This document shows, piece after piece, positions 25,101-35,604 of a stretch of DNA of 64,000 nucleotides. The number at the start of each line of letters is the position of its first letter. Position 1 is the stretch's first letter. The notes beneath the pieces are model-generated. The model saw only the letters and a list, made by a program, of their open reading frames with translations. It did no database searches and was not told the DNA's origin. Source of the DNA: Helichrysum umbraculigerum (Eukaryota > Streptophyta > Magnoliopsida > Asterales > Asteraceae); assembly GCA_949592205.1 (NCBI GenBank), contig CATIUR010000003.1, forward strand, positions 147,854,759 through 147,918,758, given 5' to 3'. Both the position numbers and the translations under genes were made by a program.

Positions 25101-25946
25101 GAGATTTCAAGTTCAAAAACAATACCTACAGGATTATAGGAATAACTGATCTAAATCAAAACATAATTATTATCGTCTAATCAAACGTACAATACATAGA
25201 CATACCTTCTACATTAATTACCTCACTACCTCTTTCATGTGCTTTCCTACTTGCCCCTTCTTATGCATGAACAATGCTCGAATCTCCAACAGACCTACAT
25301 TTATATTGCAGGAGACAACATTGTTAGCCAATTGTTTGTGTTTTTATGATTAGATGCACTTATGCAAAGACAGCTTCCACATAAGAGAAGCATAACCACA
25401 ATAAGTAACATCAAGGGAAACAATATGCATGCAATTTCAGACCATTAATGAAAAAGCTGGTCCAGGTTTTATTTTATCTCTAATGAATCAGACAAATGGG
25501 GCAGGAAAAGTCAGCTTAAAAGAAAACGGGTCAAATGATACTATCAGAAGTCCCCAAACGTGTATTTTTTTCATGCATCAAACCTCATAAATCATTTATA
25601 GTAAAAGTATACTATTTTCAATCATATTTGACGTACTACTTATATACAAAAAAAATCTGATAAGTTTATACAAAAACCCATTTGACCCAAACCCACTATC
25701 CAACCCACCCCACAAGCCAATTTCACCTCTAATACAGGTTAAACAAGTCTGCTATCTCAGATACTATAGTTTGCATAATGGTAAATTTTATATAGGACCA
25801 AAGAATATATCTTTTAAAGACAACGAAATACTCAAAAAGGAGGAAAGCTTGATACAAAAACAACAATGCGAGTTTGTGATAGAAACTTTCTTGACCTTCA
25901 GAGTACATGAACGGCTGTCCCATGTATTTCGAGGGTCCTACGCTTC
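22115..25946. other. Intergenic region between F-box paralogs 1 and 2
   Basis: 3.8 kb of mostly AT-rich sequence. It holds the promoter side of paralog 1 and the downstream side of paralog 2. The only delimited element is the inverted-repeat MITE at 23428-23792. A GC-richer block at 22510-22640 could be an untranslated exon of paralog 1 but has no protein similarity that I recognise. Other short frames look random. Confidence 0.5.
23428..23792. mobile_element. Fold-back MITE with about 100-bp inverted arms
   Basis: The left end AAATATTTCAAAAATGG pairs with the right end, which reads AAATATCTCAAAAACGG in reverse complement. Similarity continues through TATAAAAATTGCACC and up to an ACTTTCGA block in both arms, about 100 bp with mismatches. 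Between the arms are repeated TATCACATG words. No coding capacity. Confidence 0.65.
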
Positions 25947-27290
25947 TCACATAACGGGCCACTTGAACAAGAAAAGTTTAAAAATATATAAAAGTAGGTT
26001 CATTATTATCGCGAAAATTATCATAGTCATGGTGATAGACTTTAGATAGTTGAGGCCTTTAAAAAACGGTGACGTCGTGTGATCGCGTATACTGCACTTG
26101 CTCAAATCCTCTACTTCATGAGATCCCTCTAATTTGAAGTTCTGAAGTCTAAGAAAGCCAGGTTTATAAGCCATTCTGAAGAAGGGGGGGTCGAACTGAC
26201 GTAAAAATTCTGATCTTTCAAATGTTTCTCTTTGAGGACAATATGCAAACACTTCATCCAAATAATAGAGCATCAAAAGTGTTCCGTCTTTTAAACCATC
26301 GATTAGATACACAGGTTCTCTCCATTGCCAATCTATATCAGGGCTAATACTTTGCTTGATAACCACCTCTTTATGCCAAGATTTCTTGATCCCATATTCT
26401 TTCATCACCCAAATTGTGAATTCATGAACGAATGTAGATTGACACAAACAACCCTTTAAGACTGCCAAACTTTTGAAACGAATATGACTTTCATCTAAAG
26501 CTTCAGAAGGAGGAGACGGGAATAACTTAAATGTCTCCTTGTCGAAATTAAAACAGCAAAGCTTTTCAGGGGAATCCTCATCAAGAACAATCCAATGAAC
26601 ATGACCATTCAAAAAAGGCCCATCGAAACCCTCAAGCCAGTATGGAACAAGGCCAAGACTTCTCCATTGGCGTGTGCCAAGGGTGTAAACCTCCGCTTCT
26701 AACAGCCTCGGTCGAGACCAAGACAATGAGATAGGATCTGGCGGTATATCCTCGTAGAAAATTCGCACCACTTTGTATTCCTTTGTGCGTATACCAACTC
26801 CAAAACCATAAACAATTATAGCATTGCCATTAACGACTGATGCATAATTATCTCTATGGTATTGTAGCCTAGGGAGGATCAAATATTCACGGGTGATTGG
26901 ATTGCAAATGTAAGTATCATCTTTATAACCACACTCCCACAAGCATATTAAACCATTGACTGAACCCACTAGCTTGATTATAGTGTCTTTAAAAATTGGT
27001 ACACGATTAAGATCAAGAGTCATGACAGGATCATAGTGAAAATGGTGGCGATCAACTTCGTCTTCGATCTCCACCCACTTCAGTATACCTTCATATGTGT
27101 GACTATAAATCATAAGGCCAGCAGGTGATCTTGATAGGTAAAAATTAGCGAAGTCAGAGTCGATGATTAGATTCTGCCAGTAGCTGCATACGCATTTGCA
27201 ATGGATGATTGTCTTAACAGGAAGTCTTGAAAGAATATCAACTATGATGTCTATTGGTAAGTCTTCCATGGATAAATTGAGAGGAAACAT
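25947..27290 (-). CDS. F-box protein, FBA type, with a hydrophobic C-terminal tail (paralog 2 of 3)
   Basis: An intact 447-residue frame. The F-box begins at about residue 8 (MEDLPIDIIVDILSRLPVK) and the FBA-type domain follows, with GLICLWECG, ICNPITREYLILP, YGFGVGIRTKEYKVVRI and YTLGTRQWRSLG. The initiator could be Met1 or Met8; paralog 3 has the same choice. Unlike both paralogs, which stop shortly after the shared FLRLxNF motif, this protein continues about 46 residues. The last 29 residues (419-447) are strongly hydrophobic and resemble a tail anchor. Either a membrane-tethered F-box protein or an accidental read-through of a lost stop codon or unrecognised intron would explain this. Role inferred: SKP1-binding substrate adaptor of an SCF ligase, target unknown. 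Confidence 0.88.
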   Translation of the reverse strand: MFPLNLSMEDLPIDIIVDILSRLPVKTIIHCKCVCSYWQNLIIDSDFANFYLSRSPAGLMIYSHTYEGILKWVEIEDEVDRHHFHYDPVMTLDLNRVPIFKDTIIKLVGSVNGLICLWECGYKDDTYICNPITREYLILPRLQYHRDNYASVVNGNAIIVYGFGVGIRTKEYKVVRIFYEDIPPDPISLSWSRPRLLEAEVYTLGTRQWRSLGLVPYWLEGFDGPFLNGHVHWIVLDEDSPEKLCCFNFDKETFKLFPSPPSEALDESHIRFKSLAVLKGCLCQSTFVHEFTIWVMKEYGIKKSWHKEVVIKQSISPDIDWQWREPVYLIDGLKDGTLLMLYYLDEVFAYCPQRETFERSEFLRQFDPPFFRMAYKPGFLRLQNFKLEGSHEVEDLSKCSIRDHTTSPFFKGLNYLKSITMTMIIFAIIMNLLLYIFKLFLFKWPVM

Positions 27291-28842
27291 AGCTGATCTT
27301 TCTAAACGCTAGATTTTACTCGTGGCATTGGCTGCAGAATTAGAGAATAGCTAATTAGAATATGGTGGTTGTTATGTAAGCATGTGTGTGGCTGTTCAAT
27401 AATAATATAAAAAATAATCAAGTAAAAATGTAAGCATGTGTGTGTGTGTGTGTGTTACAATGGAACTGTTCTTTTTATGAAGATAAGCGGAGTTGACTTG
27501 ACTAGTGTTTGGTCAAATAACAATCTTCATTGTTCCAATTTCACAAACCTCAAACTTCATTATGTTTAAGTTCTAAGTAAATAAGAAGCTTTTAGTGAGT
27601 CAGCTTCTGAGAATCAGATAATTTTGATATAAATACCAAGTTCATTCAGGAAAACAGATACTATCCTATAGCAACTTTGTTGCACATATTTTGTACATGC
27701 ATGCATATATATAGAAAAAAGAACAGCAGGTAAATTGATGTATTAAACAAACTTCAAGAAAGCTTCTGGAATGCTTCATTACACAAGGTTAAAAAAAAAA
27801 AATTCTTAAAATATTTTAAGTGATCAAGGAAAACGTTCCTTTAGTTGCAGAAAATTCTCTAATTTTTACAAATCCATTTTTCGAGAAAATGGGAGGTGTA
27901 TAAAGAATCTAGCAATATTCTTTGCAAACATGTTCAAATTTTCCAGTCTAGTAAACTTAAGATGTTTTCTATCCACTGAAAGAAACAATATTAGAAAACT
28001 ATAAAAGAAATTTTAAGAAATGTAGTTGTAAATTAGATACATTCATAACGAAATCATATTTGAACATATCATCTTCTTTCTTTAGCTTCCCATGAAAACT
28101 TGTGAAAAACACCTCCTTTTTCTGCAGCTAAACACTAAAAACTTGAGCTTATTATAATAAGCTATCAAAACACCCACTAAAACATAACGGAAATTTCACT
28201 GCTACTATCTTCAAAGAGCAATATAACTAGACAATAAACCTAGCATGCCTTACAAAAAGAATAATAATAATCATCAAAAAATAATAAAAAATAACTTCTA
28301 CTATCTTCAAACATTTTACACTGAATTTAGTCCTAAAAACAGAAAAGTTCGTTTGTCTTACTTTATATAACCAGTGCAACTTTCTACACAAACCACCAAA
28401 ATTCCCGAATCAGAAAATAATTAAAAAAGAAAAAAGAATAGGTTTTTTATTAGTTCATTTAGACATTTCATCGAACAGGTAGTTCATATATACTATTGAG
28501 CAGAAGTTCATGTATACTTCTGTGTATTTAGACATTTCAACAACAACAACAATCAGTTTAGGGGAGACGTGAGACAAGACACCCTAAATACACTATTACT
28601 ATTACTATGCTATATGATTGTGAAAGGGAAAATTGTACCCATGATTCTGAAGCAGAAGATCAACACTAATGAGAAGCGGTAGAACCTTGAAATCCCAAGC
28701 TGGAAATAATCACCTTTTGAATTTTGGGTGTTTGGGTCAAAATATCAAGCTCCTGAATTTTTAATGCAGCTACTACTTTACTTTATAGAATACAAAAGGG
28801 GGGAAAATGTGCTGCTTTTTTTTTGTCACACATTTTGTTAGC
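27291..28842. other. Intergenic region upstream of F-box paralog 2
   Basis: AT-rich spacer with a TG microsatellite (27437-27455) and many A runs. It must contain the minus-strand promoter of the F-box gene. No gene or delimited transposon was seen up to the Harbinger-like element at 28846. Confidence 0.5.
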
Positions 28843-28845
28843 TTA

Positions 28846-30046
28846 GACCACTCGTAGTCATAACACCAAAACGTCCATTTCTCCCCTGTCACGTCAGCAT
28901 AACATCACAACACCATTTTAACCCATGCAGTCATAACACCAGAACGACTCTTTTTCCCCTCCGAGTCCCACTAATTTCCACATCATTTCCATTTATTTAA
29001 CAATACAAATACAATTAAATTAAAAACAATACATTTTAAAAATTAAAAACAAAACATTTCATTAATAAAAATTTAAAACGTTACATTCCTAAAAATAAAA
29101 ACGTTACAATCCTAAAAATAAAAATACAATAATTTAAAGTACGCGATTAAGTCCAAAAATAGAAAATTACAACCAATTAATAACTAAACTACTCGCCGTT
29201 CTCCGAATCTTCATCTTCGGCCTCGTAGTACCTCTTCTTTGTGAGTTTCCTCGTTCCGAGTCTTCCGACGTGTCGCACCAACAAGTAGCTAACCACGCTA
29301 ATTCGTGAGGCAACCATTGCCGTTTGTTGCACGTTTTCTTTCCACCGTCACCTTTTTTTTGTGGGATCTTTTGCTTGGAGATTGAGCCACTTGTTTTCCG
29401 GGTCGTTGGGAGGATTCTTGCTCAGGTTGTTGTTCGGGTTGTTGTTGGGGTTGTTGAGGAGGTTGAAAAAATGGTTGTTGTTGTTGTTGGAAGTACGGGT
29501 TTGGATATTCGAATGGTGGTTGGTAATAGTATGGTGAATACATTCCGTATTGTGGCATTAGTGGTGGATGGCGGATTGAGGGAGACGAATTCGGGTCGGG
29601 TGCGTTTGGTGTCCCGAATAACATGAGGTTGGTGTATGATAAGTTATCCGGGTTTGGGTTTAAATTTGAGTTGGGATTTTGGTTTGAATTTGGAAATTGA
29701 GACATAATGTTGGATAAGTGTAGAAAGAAATTGAGTTTGTTGTGTGTTTTTGGTGTGAAAAAAGGTTAGATATATGTATGTATATATAGTGTGGAAAGGA
29801 GTTGAGTTTAAAAAAAAAAAAATTTGGTCCCTGCCTGCCCCCTAGCCGTTGCCCAACGTTCCTTTTATTTTAAAATTTTTTTTTTTTTGTTTATTACCGT
29901 TGGAAATGGAAAAAGGATTAAAAAATCGAGTGGGGCCCACAAGTTTTGCCGTTCTGCTGCCGTTCTCCGATGACATAACGCCGAGAACGCCCCGTTGCGG
30001 GCGTTCTGGGCGTTCTCGAGCTCCACGACGGTGCTTGCAACCGGTC
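28846..30046. mobile_element. PIF/Harbinger-type non-autonomous element carrying an ORF1 remnant
   Basis: The element lies between two TTA triplets (28843-28845 and 30047-30049), the 3-bp target preferred by PIF/Harbinger. Ends are GACCACTCGTAG and, inverted, GACCGGTTGCAA, a degraded terminal repeat. Inside on the minus strand is a broken trihelix/Myb-like ORF1, which in this superfamily encodes the DNA-binding partner of the transposase. Its left end shares the CACGTCAGC word and layout with the small MITEs in this window, so it may be a larger relative of theirs. Confidence 0.65.
29186..29705 (-). pseudogene. Truncated trihelix/Myb-like ORF1 of a PIF/Harbinger element
   Basis: The frame from 29705 to 29298 encodes 135 residues: an Asn/Pro-rich start (MSQFPNSNQNPNSN), a Tyr/Pro/Gln-rich middle and a basic stretch KRSHKKKVTVERKR. 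It then runs into a stop. In the next frame the sequence resumes as WLPHELAWLATCWCDTSEDS followed by ERGNSQ, which I recognise as the start of the trihelix domain common in plant Harbinger ORF1 and NAM-associated proteins. After that first helix the domain is lost. A frameshift near 29330 and a large internal deletion therefore disable it. There is no reason to treat it as a host gene. Confidence 0.65.
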
Positions 30047-30586
30047 TTATATGCAATGATAATTAAGCTCCTTCAATAAATTTATGAAAACTTCTCACAT
30101 AAAGCTAAGAAAAGATAAACAGTATACACTTAATTTTAAAGATTTGCTACATCTGAAGTGGTGAAATGACAAATTACCCCTAGTTTTAATTTCTATTCAG
30201 TTAAATTTAAGGCATTTTTATTGTTTTGCAACTTCATAAGAGAACAACACTCAATTATATTTTTTTTTAGAAAAAGCAAGAAACTTTATTACTACCAACA
30301 GGGCGGAGTCATGTAGAAGATAGGGGTAGCAGTTGCTATGGGTCCATTCTCAATATGCAGTGCAATTTCTATTGAAAAATAACATTTTTAGTTGCATTTC
30401 TTGTTTGTGATACGGGTTCAGAAAAATTGAAATACCATTGCGATAATTCAAACTAACTACCAAACAATAATATTTCACAACAGCAAAGAGAACAACACTC
30501 AATTATATTTCACAACAGTAAAGTAACATTCAACACTCAAAATGAATACGTAGTAGTGAGTGTTTCTTACAGAATCTTGTTAATCT
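30047..30586. other. Short spacer downstream of F-box paralog 3
   Basis: Around 30280-30450 is a fragment of a dispersed repeat: a text of about 60 bp after AACATTTTTAGTTGCATTTC also occurs at 58181-58245. No gene is seen. Confidence 0.5.
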
Positions 30587-31762
30587 TTAGAACACATGAA
30601 CTCTCTCCGATTCGAAATTCTTAAGTCTAAGAAAGCTGGGACGATAAGCCATTCCGCTAAAGTAGCGGTCAAAGATTTTTGTATCTTCCATAGTTTTTGT
30701 TTCAGGACAATATACCATAAGTTTATCCTCCCAATAAACCATCAAATATGTTCCATCTTTTAAACCCTCTAAGAGATGCATGGGTTCCCACATCACCCAA
30801 TCTAAATCAGGACTAATACTTTGCTTGATCACCACCTCTCTATGCCAAGATTTTTTGATTCCATATTCCTTCATCACCCAAATCGTGAATTGAGAATCAA
30901 ATGTATCAGACTGACTTAAACAACCTTTTAAGACTCCCAAACTTCGAAAATGTATTTGACTTCCTTCTATAGTTTCAATAGGAGGAGATGGGAATAACTT
31001 AAACGTCTCGCTATCAAAATCAAAAGCACAAAGCTTTTCAGGAGAATCCTGGTCAATAACGGTCCAATGAGCGTGACCGTTCAAAAAAGGCCCGCCGTAT
31101 CCATTACGCCAATAAGGGCATTGACCGAGACTTCTCCATTGGCCCGTTCCAAGTGTATAAACCTCAGATTGTAATAAACTTGGCCGAGATCCTGAAGTTT
31201 GATCTGGTGGTATACACCCTTGAAACGTCCGTACCACTTTGTATTCTTTTGTCCGTAAACCGACTCCAAAACCATACGCAATTATAGCATAACCTTGTCT
31301 ATAGTATTGTTGTCTAGGGAGGATCATGTATTCTCTAGTCATTGGATTGCATATGTAAGTGTTATCGAATCCAGAACTGTATTGCCATAAGCAGATCCAA
31401 CCGTCGATTGAGCCCACTGGAAGTAAATGAGAGTCACGGAAAACGGGTGCAAGTTTAAGATCAAGGCTCATGACTGGATCGTGATGTAAACGGTGATAAT
31501 CATGTTCATCTTCCATATCTACCCACTTCAAAATACCAGGTGTATGGTAGCCGGCCTTGAGTTTCTCAGAGTCATGATGAATCATGAGGCCTGCAGGTGA
31601 TCTTGAGAGGTGAAGATTGGAGAAATATGAGCTTAAAATTAGATTCTTCCAATTCTTGCATACACACTTGCAGTGGATAATTGTTTTGACAGGAAGTCTT
31701 GACAGAATATCAACCATGATGTTTAGTGGTAAGTCCTCCATAGATGGATTGAGAGAAGACAT
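30587..31762 (-). CDS. F-box protein, FBA type (paralog 3 of 3)
   Basis: An intact 391-residue frame, the compact form of the cluster. The F-box is at about 8-50 (MEDLPLNIMVDILSRLPVK, then CKCVCKNWKNLI). The FBA-type domain follows with GSIDGWICLW, ICNPMTREYMILP, YGFGVGLRTKEYKVVRTF, YTLGTGQWRSLG and IWVMKEYGIKKSW. It ends about 15 residues after FLRLKNF, the normal end for this family. It is closer to paralog 2 than to paralog 1 (shared start, LSRSPAGLMI and QSISPD), suggesting that 2 and 3 are the more recent duplicates. Expected role: SKP1-binding substrate receptor of an SCF ubiquitin ligase; the target is unknown. Confidence 0.9.
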   Translation of the reverse strand: MSSLNPSMEDLPLNIMVDILSRLPVKTIIHCKCVCKNWKNLILSSYFSNLHLSRSPAGLMIHHDSEKLKAGYHTPGILKWVDMEDEHDYHRLHHDPVMSLDLKLAPVFRDSHLLPVGSIDGWICLWQYSSGFDNTYICNPMTREYMILPRQQYYRQGYAIIAYGFGVGLRTKEYKVVRTFQGCIPPDQTSGSRPSLLQSEVYTLGTGQWRSLGQCPYWRNGYGGPFLNGHAHWTVIDQDSPEKLCAFDFDSETFKLFPSPPIETIEGSQIHFRSLGVLKGCLSQSDTFDSQFTIWVMKEYGIKKSWHREVVIKQSISPDLDWVMWEPMHLLEGLKDGTYLMVYWEDKLMVYCPETKTMEDTKIFDRYFSGMAYRPSFLRLKNFESERVHVF

Positions 31763-33094
31763 GATCTTATGGTTAATATGGCTAGATTTTGGTAATATGT
31801 GGTGGTTCTTTTGGATGTGTTTGTATGTACGGAGTATATATTTGTGGTGTATGAATGTTTTATATATTATACTCCGTAATGATGATACACAAAAAACTGA
31901 AAAAGTCTCCTGCTTGGAAGACAGATAAAGTTGACTTGACTAGTATTTGGCCTCTATAACTACAAGTCTATCCAATTTTGACCAGGATTGGAGGCCCAAA
32001 TAAGGTATATGGGTTGCAATCAGAACCCATGAAAACCAAATTTTACATCTAGCAGCAACCATAGGCACTAGCCCAGTGTAATACTATTATTTTAAACCTT
32101 CTATTTTTTAATATGACATAAATGGTCCCTGCTTTTTAGCATAACCTTTTGCTGTGCTATTATATTTAGTAGAAACTTTTATCATTTTGTTTCAAAATGA
32201 TAAATTAGAACTTGGATTGAGTAGTCTTCTTCACCAAAAGATAGATATCTAGTTCAGATTCCAATCCCCAATTGGATTGGAGTTAAATATTTGTCTTTAA
32301 ATCCTTGGTTTCTTTGTTTACCTTTTTGTCTCTTGTTTTGTTCTTTTTGTTTACTTCAGAACCTCATTCACAACTTAGTGTTTACAACTATTTGTAATGA
32401 CTTCATTATGTTCTTAGTCATATCTGACTTTATTATATATATACATTGTTTTTTTCTATTTTGGGATGTTATGTGAAAACTACATTGCATACTATCTTTA
32501 TACTTTCCAGCTACAAAAATTGATCGTTTCATCCTCACGTTCAAACAACCTTATGTTATGCAGCTCATCGTTACAGTTTACAACGAATTCAGTCCCAAAC
32601 ATTGCAAACTAACGAAACTGGTCTATATGGTTTTACCCGATCCTTTGTAAGTTTAGTTCTCGTTTAAAACCAATTCAGTCCCAAACCAAACTATAAATGA
32701 GCGGGCCGGGATATATAATTCGAATTTGACCTGAAGGATTTTGTTCAAGTATCTAAGTGAATAAACGATTAGATCACGATTCAAAGAAGACTCTTCAAGC
32801 AATTAGTATGGTTTAACTAACAACTGATATATCAATTTTGGGCAATCTAAGAACAAAAGCAGTTCCCTTTATGACACACTGAAATAAATTTCTTAAGATT
32901 TACGGTAAAAAAAAAAACTTATAATAAAAAGGTGTGCAGGTATAGAAGCCTAGAAGGGAAGGGAAATTTGAGATTTTGTCCTATGGGATATTATAGGGCC
33001 CAAAATCTAAGCACTTGTGAAGTGAAAGCAACTTGACTATAGTCATTTGGTTTTCTTTTGTTTTGGTTGGACCTTAACAAGCATTATTCTCTTG

Positions 33095-33323
33095 AACCAC
33101 ACCCAACGGGTATAGTCACCGGCCCGTCGATTCAACCTGTCAGTTTTTTTCGTCGGATATCCAACGGCCCGTCGGGGTTTTTTTTTTGTGTAAATAAATA
33201 AATGGATATTGTTAAATATGAGCCCAAAAATGAAAGTCACTGATGGCAAGGGTTAGTCAGTTTCAATCCGTTTGTAAAAAAATTGATGTGACCAATTAGT
33301 TTCAGTCACCATTGGATATGGTC
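33095..33323 (-). mobile_element. Decayed copy of the TTA-type MITE, reverse orientation
   Basis: Read on the minus strand it starts GACCATATCCAATGG and continues with alternating AACTGACT-like words, a TTTACAC A-rich middle and CCGACGGGCCG / GGATATCCGACG motifs like those of the element at 33441-33780. The left boundary and target duplication are not clear. Confidence 0.4.
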
Positions 33324-33325
33324 TT

Positions 33326-33328
<3 letters not shown>

Positions 33329-33377
<49 letters not shown>
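33329..33377. repeat. TA microsatellite
   Basis: An uninterrupted TA dinucleotide run of about 49 bp. Confidence 0.95.
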
Positions 33378-33382
<5 letters not shown>

Positions 33383-33440
33383 ATATATCTATCTTTTTGA
33401 CAAAAAGTTTGTAGTCTCAAATTTTATATACAGAGTATTA

Positions 33441-33780
33441 GATCACTCTCATCCGTGACTAAAACTGACTAAAACCGACTGAGTCACGTCAGCGCTACGT
33501 CAGTTTTTTCAAAAACTGACTTAAATTGATGGACCTCTGCCATTATTGACCCGTCACTTTAATTTTTAGGTCTCACATTTACCAATTTACCTCTATTTCT
33601 ATACTAAACAAAAACAAAAAAAAAAACAATTAAATATTAAGCTAGCCCCACGCGAAAAAACGGACAAGCGACGGATATCCGACGATTTCAACCGACGAAC
33701 CAAACCAACGGAACCGTGCTATCGGCGTCGGCTCTATCGGTTGCAACCAAAGATCAAGAGACGAAACCAATGGGATAGGC
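33441..33780. mobile_element. PIF/Harbinger-type MITE (340 bp)
   Basis: Flanked by TTA on both sides (33438-33440 and 33781-33783). Ends are GATCACTCTCATCC and, inverted, GCCTATCCCATTGG. It shares interior motifs CACGTCAGCGC(T/C)ACGTCAG and ATTTACCAATTTACCT with the copy at 58500-58831. Confidence 0.75.
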
Positions 33781-34039
33781 TTACAATAATCACTTCTCAA
33801 ATTGAGTAAATTTCAAACGAAATATCAGGCCACTGATAAGAATAGGAGTTAAGACTCTAAAGTGGGAAAGATAATATGTTTCTCTCTTCTTTCATAGTTC
33901 TATTAAATTAGATTAAATTAAATATAAAACACTTATTTATTTACTAAGTATTGTTTTTTGAAAAACTATATATTTCCAATGCCTTGTAAATTATGAAGTT
34001 CGTGCCCGAAAGTTTGAAAAGGTCTAAATCTAAAAATTA

Positions 34040-34374
34040 GATCACTCCCAATCCCAGCTTCTTTACTTGCTTTTTTACTTGTGTCACGTCAGCACATCCA
34101 CAACTGATAAAAGACTAATTAAATACTCTCAACCCTCCTTTCATCACTTCAATTTTTGAACCCCACATTTACCAATAAACCTACATTTATTATATACACT
34201 TAACAAAAAATAACAATAAATTAAATATAAGTTGGGCCCCACATGTACCTCCTCTCCCTTTCCTCGATTAACCAAAGAGTGCAAAGAGAAGAAGCAAAAG
34301 AAGGTCTCGTGCCATTGGTGTCTCTTTTGAATCCTTTCTTCGGTTCCAACCGAAGAATTGGGTTGGCACCGATC
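34040..34374. mobile_element. PIF/Harbinger-type MITE (335 bp)
   Basis: TTA target duplication at 34037-34039 and 34375-34377. Ends are GATCACTCCCAATCCC and, inverted, GATCGGTGCCAACCC. The interior has GTCACGTCAGCAC and CCCACATTTACCAAT as in the other copies. Confidence 0.78.
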
Positions 34375-35040
34375 TTAGAATAAAACCAATGTTTGTTTAC
34401 ATATACATTAGTGTAAAAATACAGAATATTACCAAACAATACTAATGTAAAAATACAGAATATTACCAAACAATATATATTATGTAGTGTCGTTTTTATG
34501 TGAACAAATTTCAACCCAACGGATCTAAACAAAGTCTTGAATTTCGAAATAAACCATGAAAAACAACTACGAAAAAACAAATATTTCACCTTTCCCCATA
34601 AACACAGAAATTGACTACTATTTTCAGATATGTTTATTTTGTAGCTTTTACATAGATAGTACTTTCATTACTTAAGGATTGAAGTAAATTCTCGATTAGT
34701 TTAATTTTTACTTCTTAAAGGAATATCTTACCCGAACGATTTTAAATGATTTGTTTGACACCTTCAATTTGTTACAGTACATTTTATGTTGTTTACGGTG
34801 GGGTTTTTGTTTATGTTTTTTTCCTTCTTTGTGATGATTATTGAAAGTTGAAATCTGATTATTATTTACGAGTAATAAGAGTCGATAGTTGAAATCTGAA
34901 TACATAATCATTAAGATCGTTTGATATATAAAAAGTGTGTTTTACTATTTTTTTGATGTGATACGAATTGAAATAAGACAATTGTATGATCTTGCAAAAC
35001 TTGAATTACACAACCAATTATTTTAGATTTATATACGTAG

Positions 35041-35387
35041 GGTATGTTTGGTAACATATCTAACGATAACTTATATGAGCTTAAACTTGTATGTTTTAAA
35101 AGCTCAAGCTAAAAGCTTTATTTGGTACATAAAAGTGTAAAATCTTAGTGGAAGCTTATTGAAAAAAATAAGTTCTAAGTTTCTTGTAACATGTTATGAA
35201 AAATTATAGAACTTATGGATATTGAATTTATATTAAAACCCTTTATTTACATGTTTGAGTTTTCCTTTTGTATCCATTTATAATATTTTACATATTTAAA
35301 TTTCAGATTCAGCTACTTTACCAAACACTTGTAAACATTATTATAAACCGACGCTTTTAGTTGTTTGGTTAAACACTTAAACATACC
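35041..35387. mobile_element. Probable hAT-like MITE upstream of the SNE-like gene
   Basis: Ends are GGGTATGTTTGGT and, on the right, ACTTAAACATACCC, which are inverse matches over ten bases. The interior repeats AAGCT words. No target duplication could be confirmed. It lies about 220 bp before the start codon, so it could contribute to the promoter. Confidence 0.5.
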
Positions 35388-35521
35388 CGTGTAACAACAA
35401 TACTATTTATTAAAACACCCCTAATCAATTACCACTGTTCTCTCACGCACCCTTGGAATTTAGTATGTTGTCATTTTCCCCCTGTCCCATCGATATGATG
35501 CCCAAACTCTAATCATCCTCC

Positions 35522-35536
35522 CCTTAAATAAATACC
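35522..35536 (+). promoter_or_regulatory. Putative TATA element of the SNE-like gene
   Basis: CTTAAATAAATACC lies about 80 bp before the ATG. The following leader is CA-rich and typical of a short plant 5' UTR. Prediction from position and composition only. Confidence 0.4.
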
Positions 35537-35604
35537 CTTCACTACTCACTACTCACTACTCTACATATTTCACACTTAAAACCCATTTCAACCATAATCC
35601 CCAA

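Larger units (their letters stand above)
31763..33437. other. Intergenic region upstream of F-box paralog 3
   Basis: AT-rich spacer holding the minus-strand promoter of the F-box gene, a decayed reverse copy of the TTA-type MITE (about 33095-33323) and a TA microsatellite (33329-33377). No coding region is supported. Confidence 0.5.
34375..35604. other. Intergenic region upstream of the SNE-like gene
   Basis: AT-rich. A probable hAT-like MITE lies at about 35041-35387 (ends GGGTATGTTTGG and AAACATACCC). The last 100 bp are the core promoter and 5' leader of the gene at 35605: a TATA-like CTTAAATAAATACC near 35523 and repeated CACTACT words at 35540-35560. Confidence 0.5.

Noticed and set aside
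29324..29626. 100-residue plus-strand frame rich in Val
   Set aside because: It is antisense to the Gln/Pro-rich ORF1 remnant; the minus strand explains the composition and matches a known family.
34221..34589. 122-residue minus-strand frame
   Set aside because: It overlaps a MITE and its target duplication; the translation looks random.
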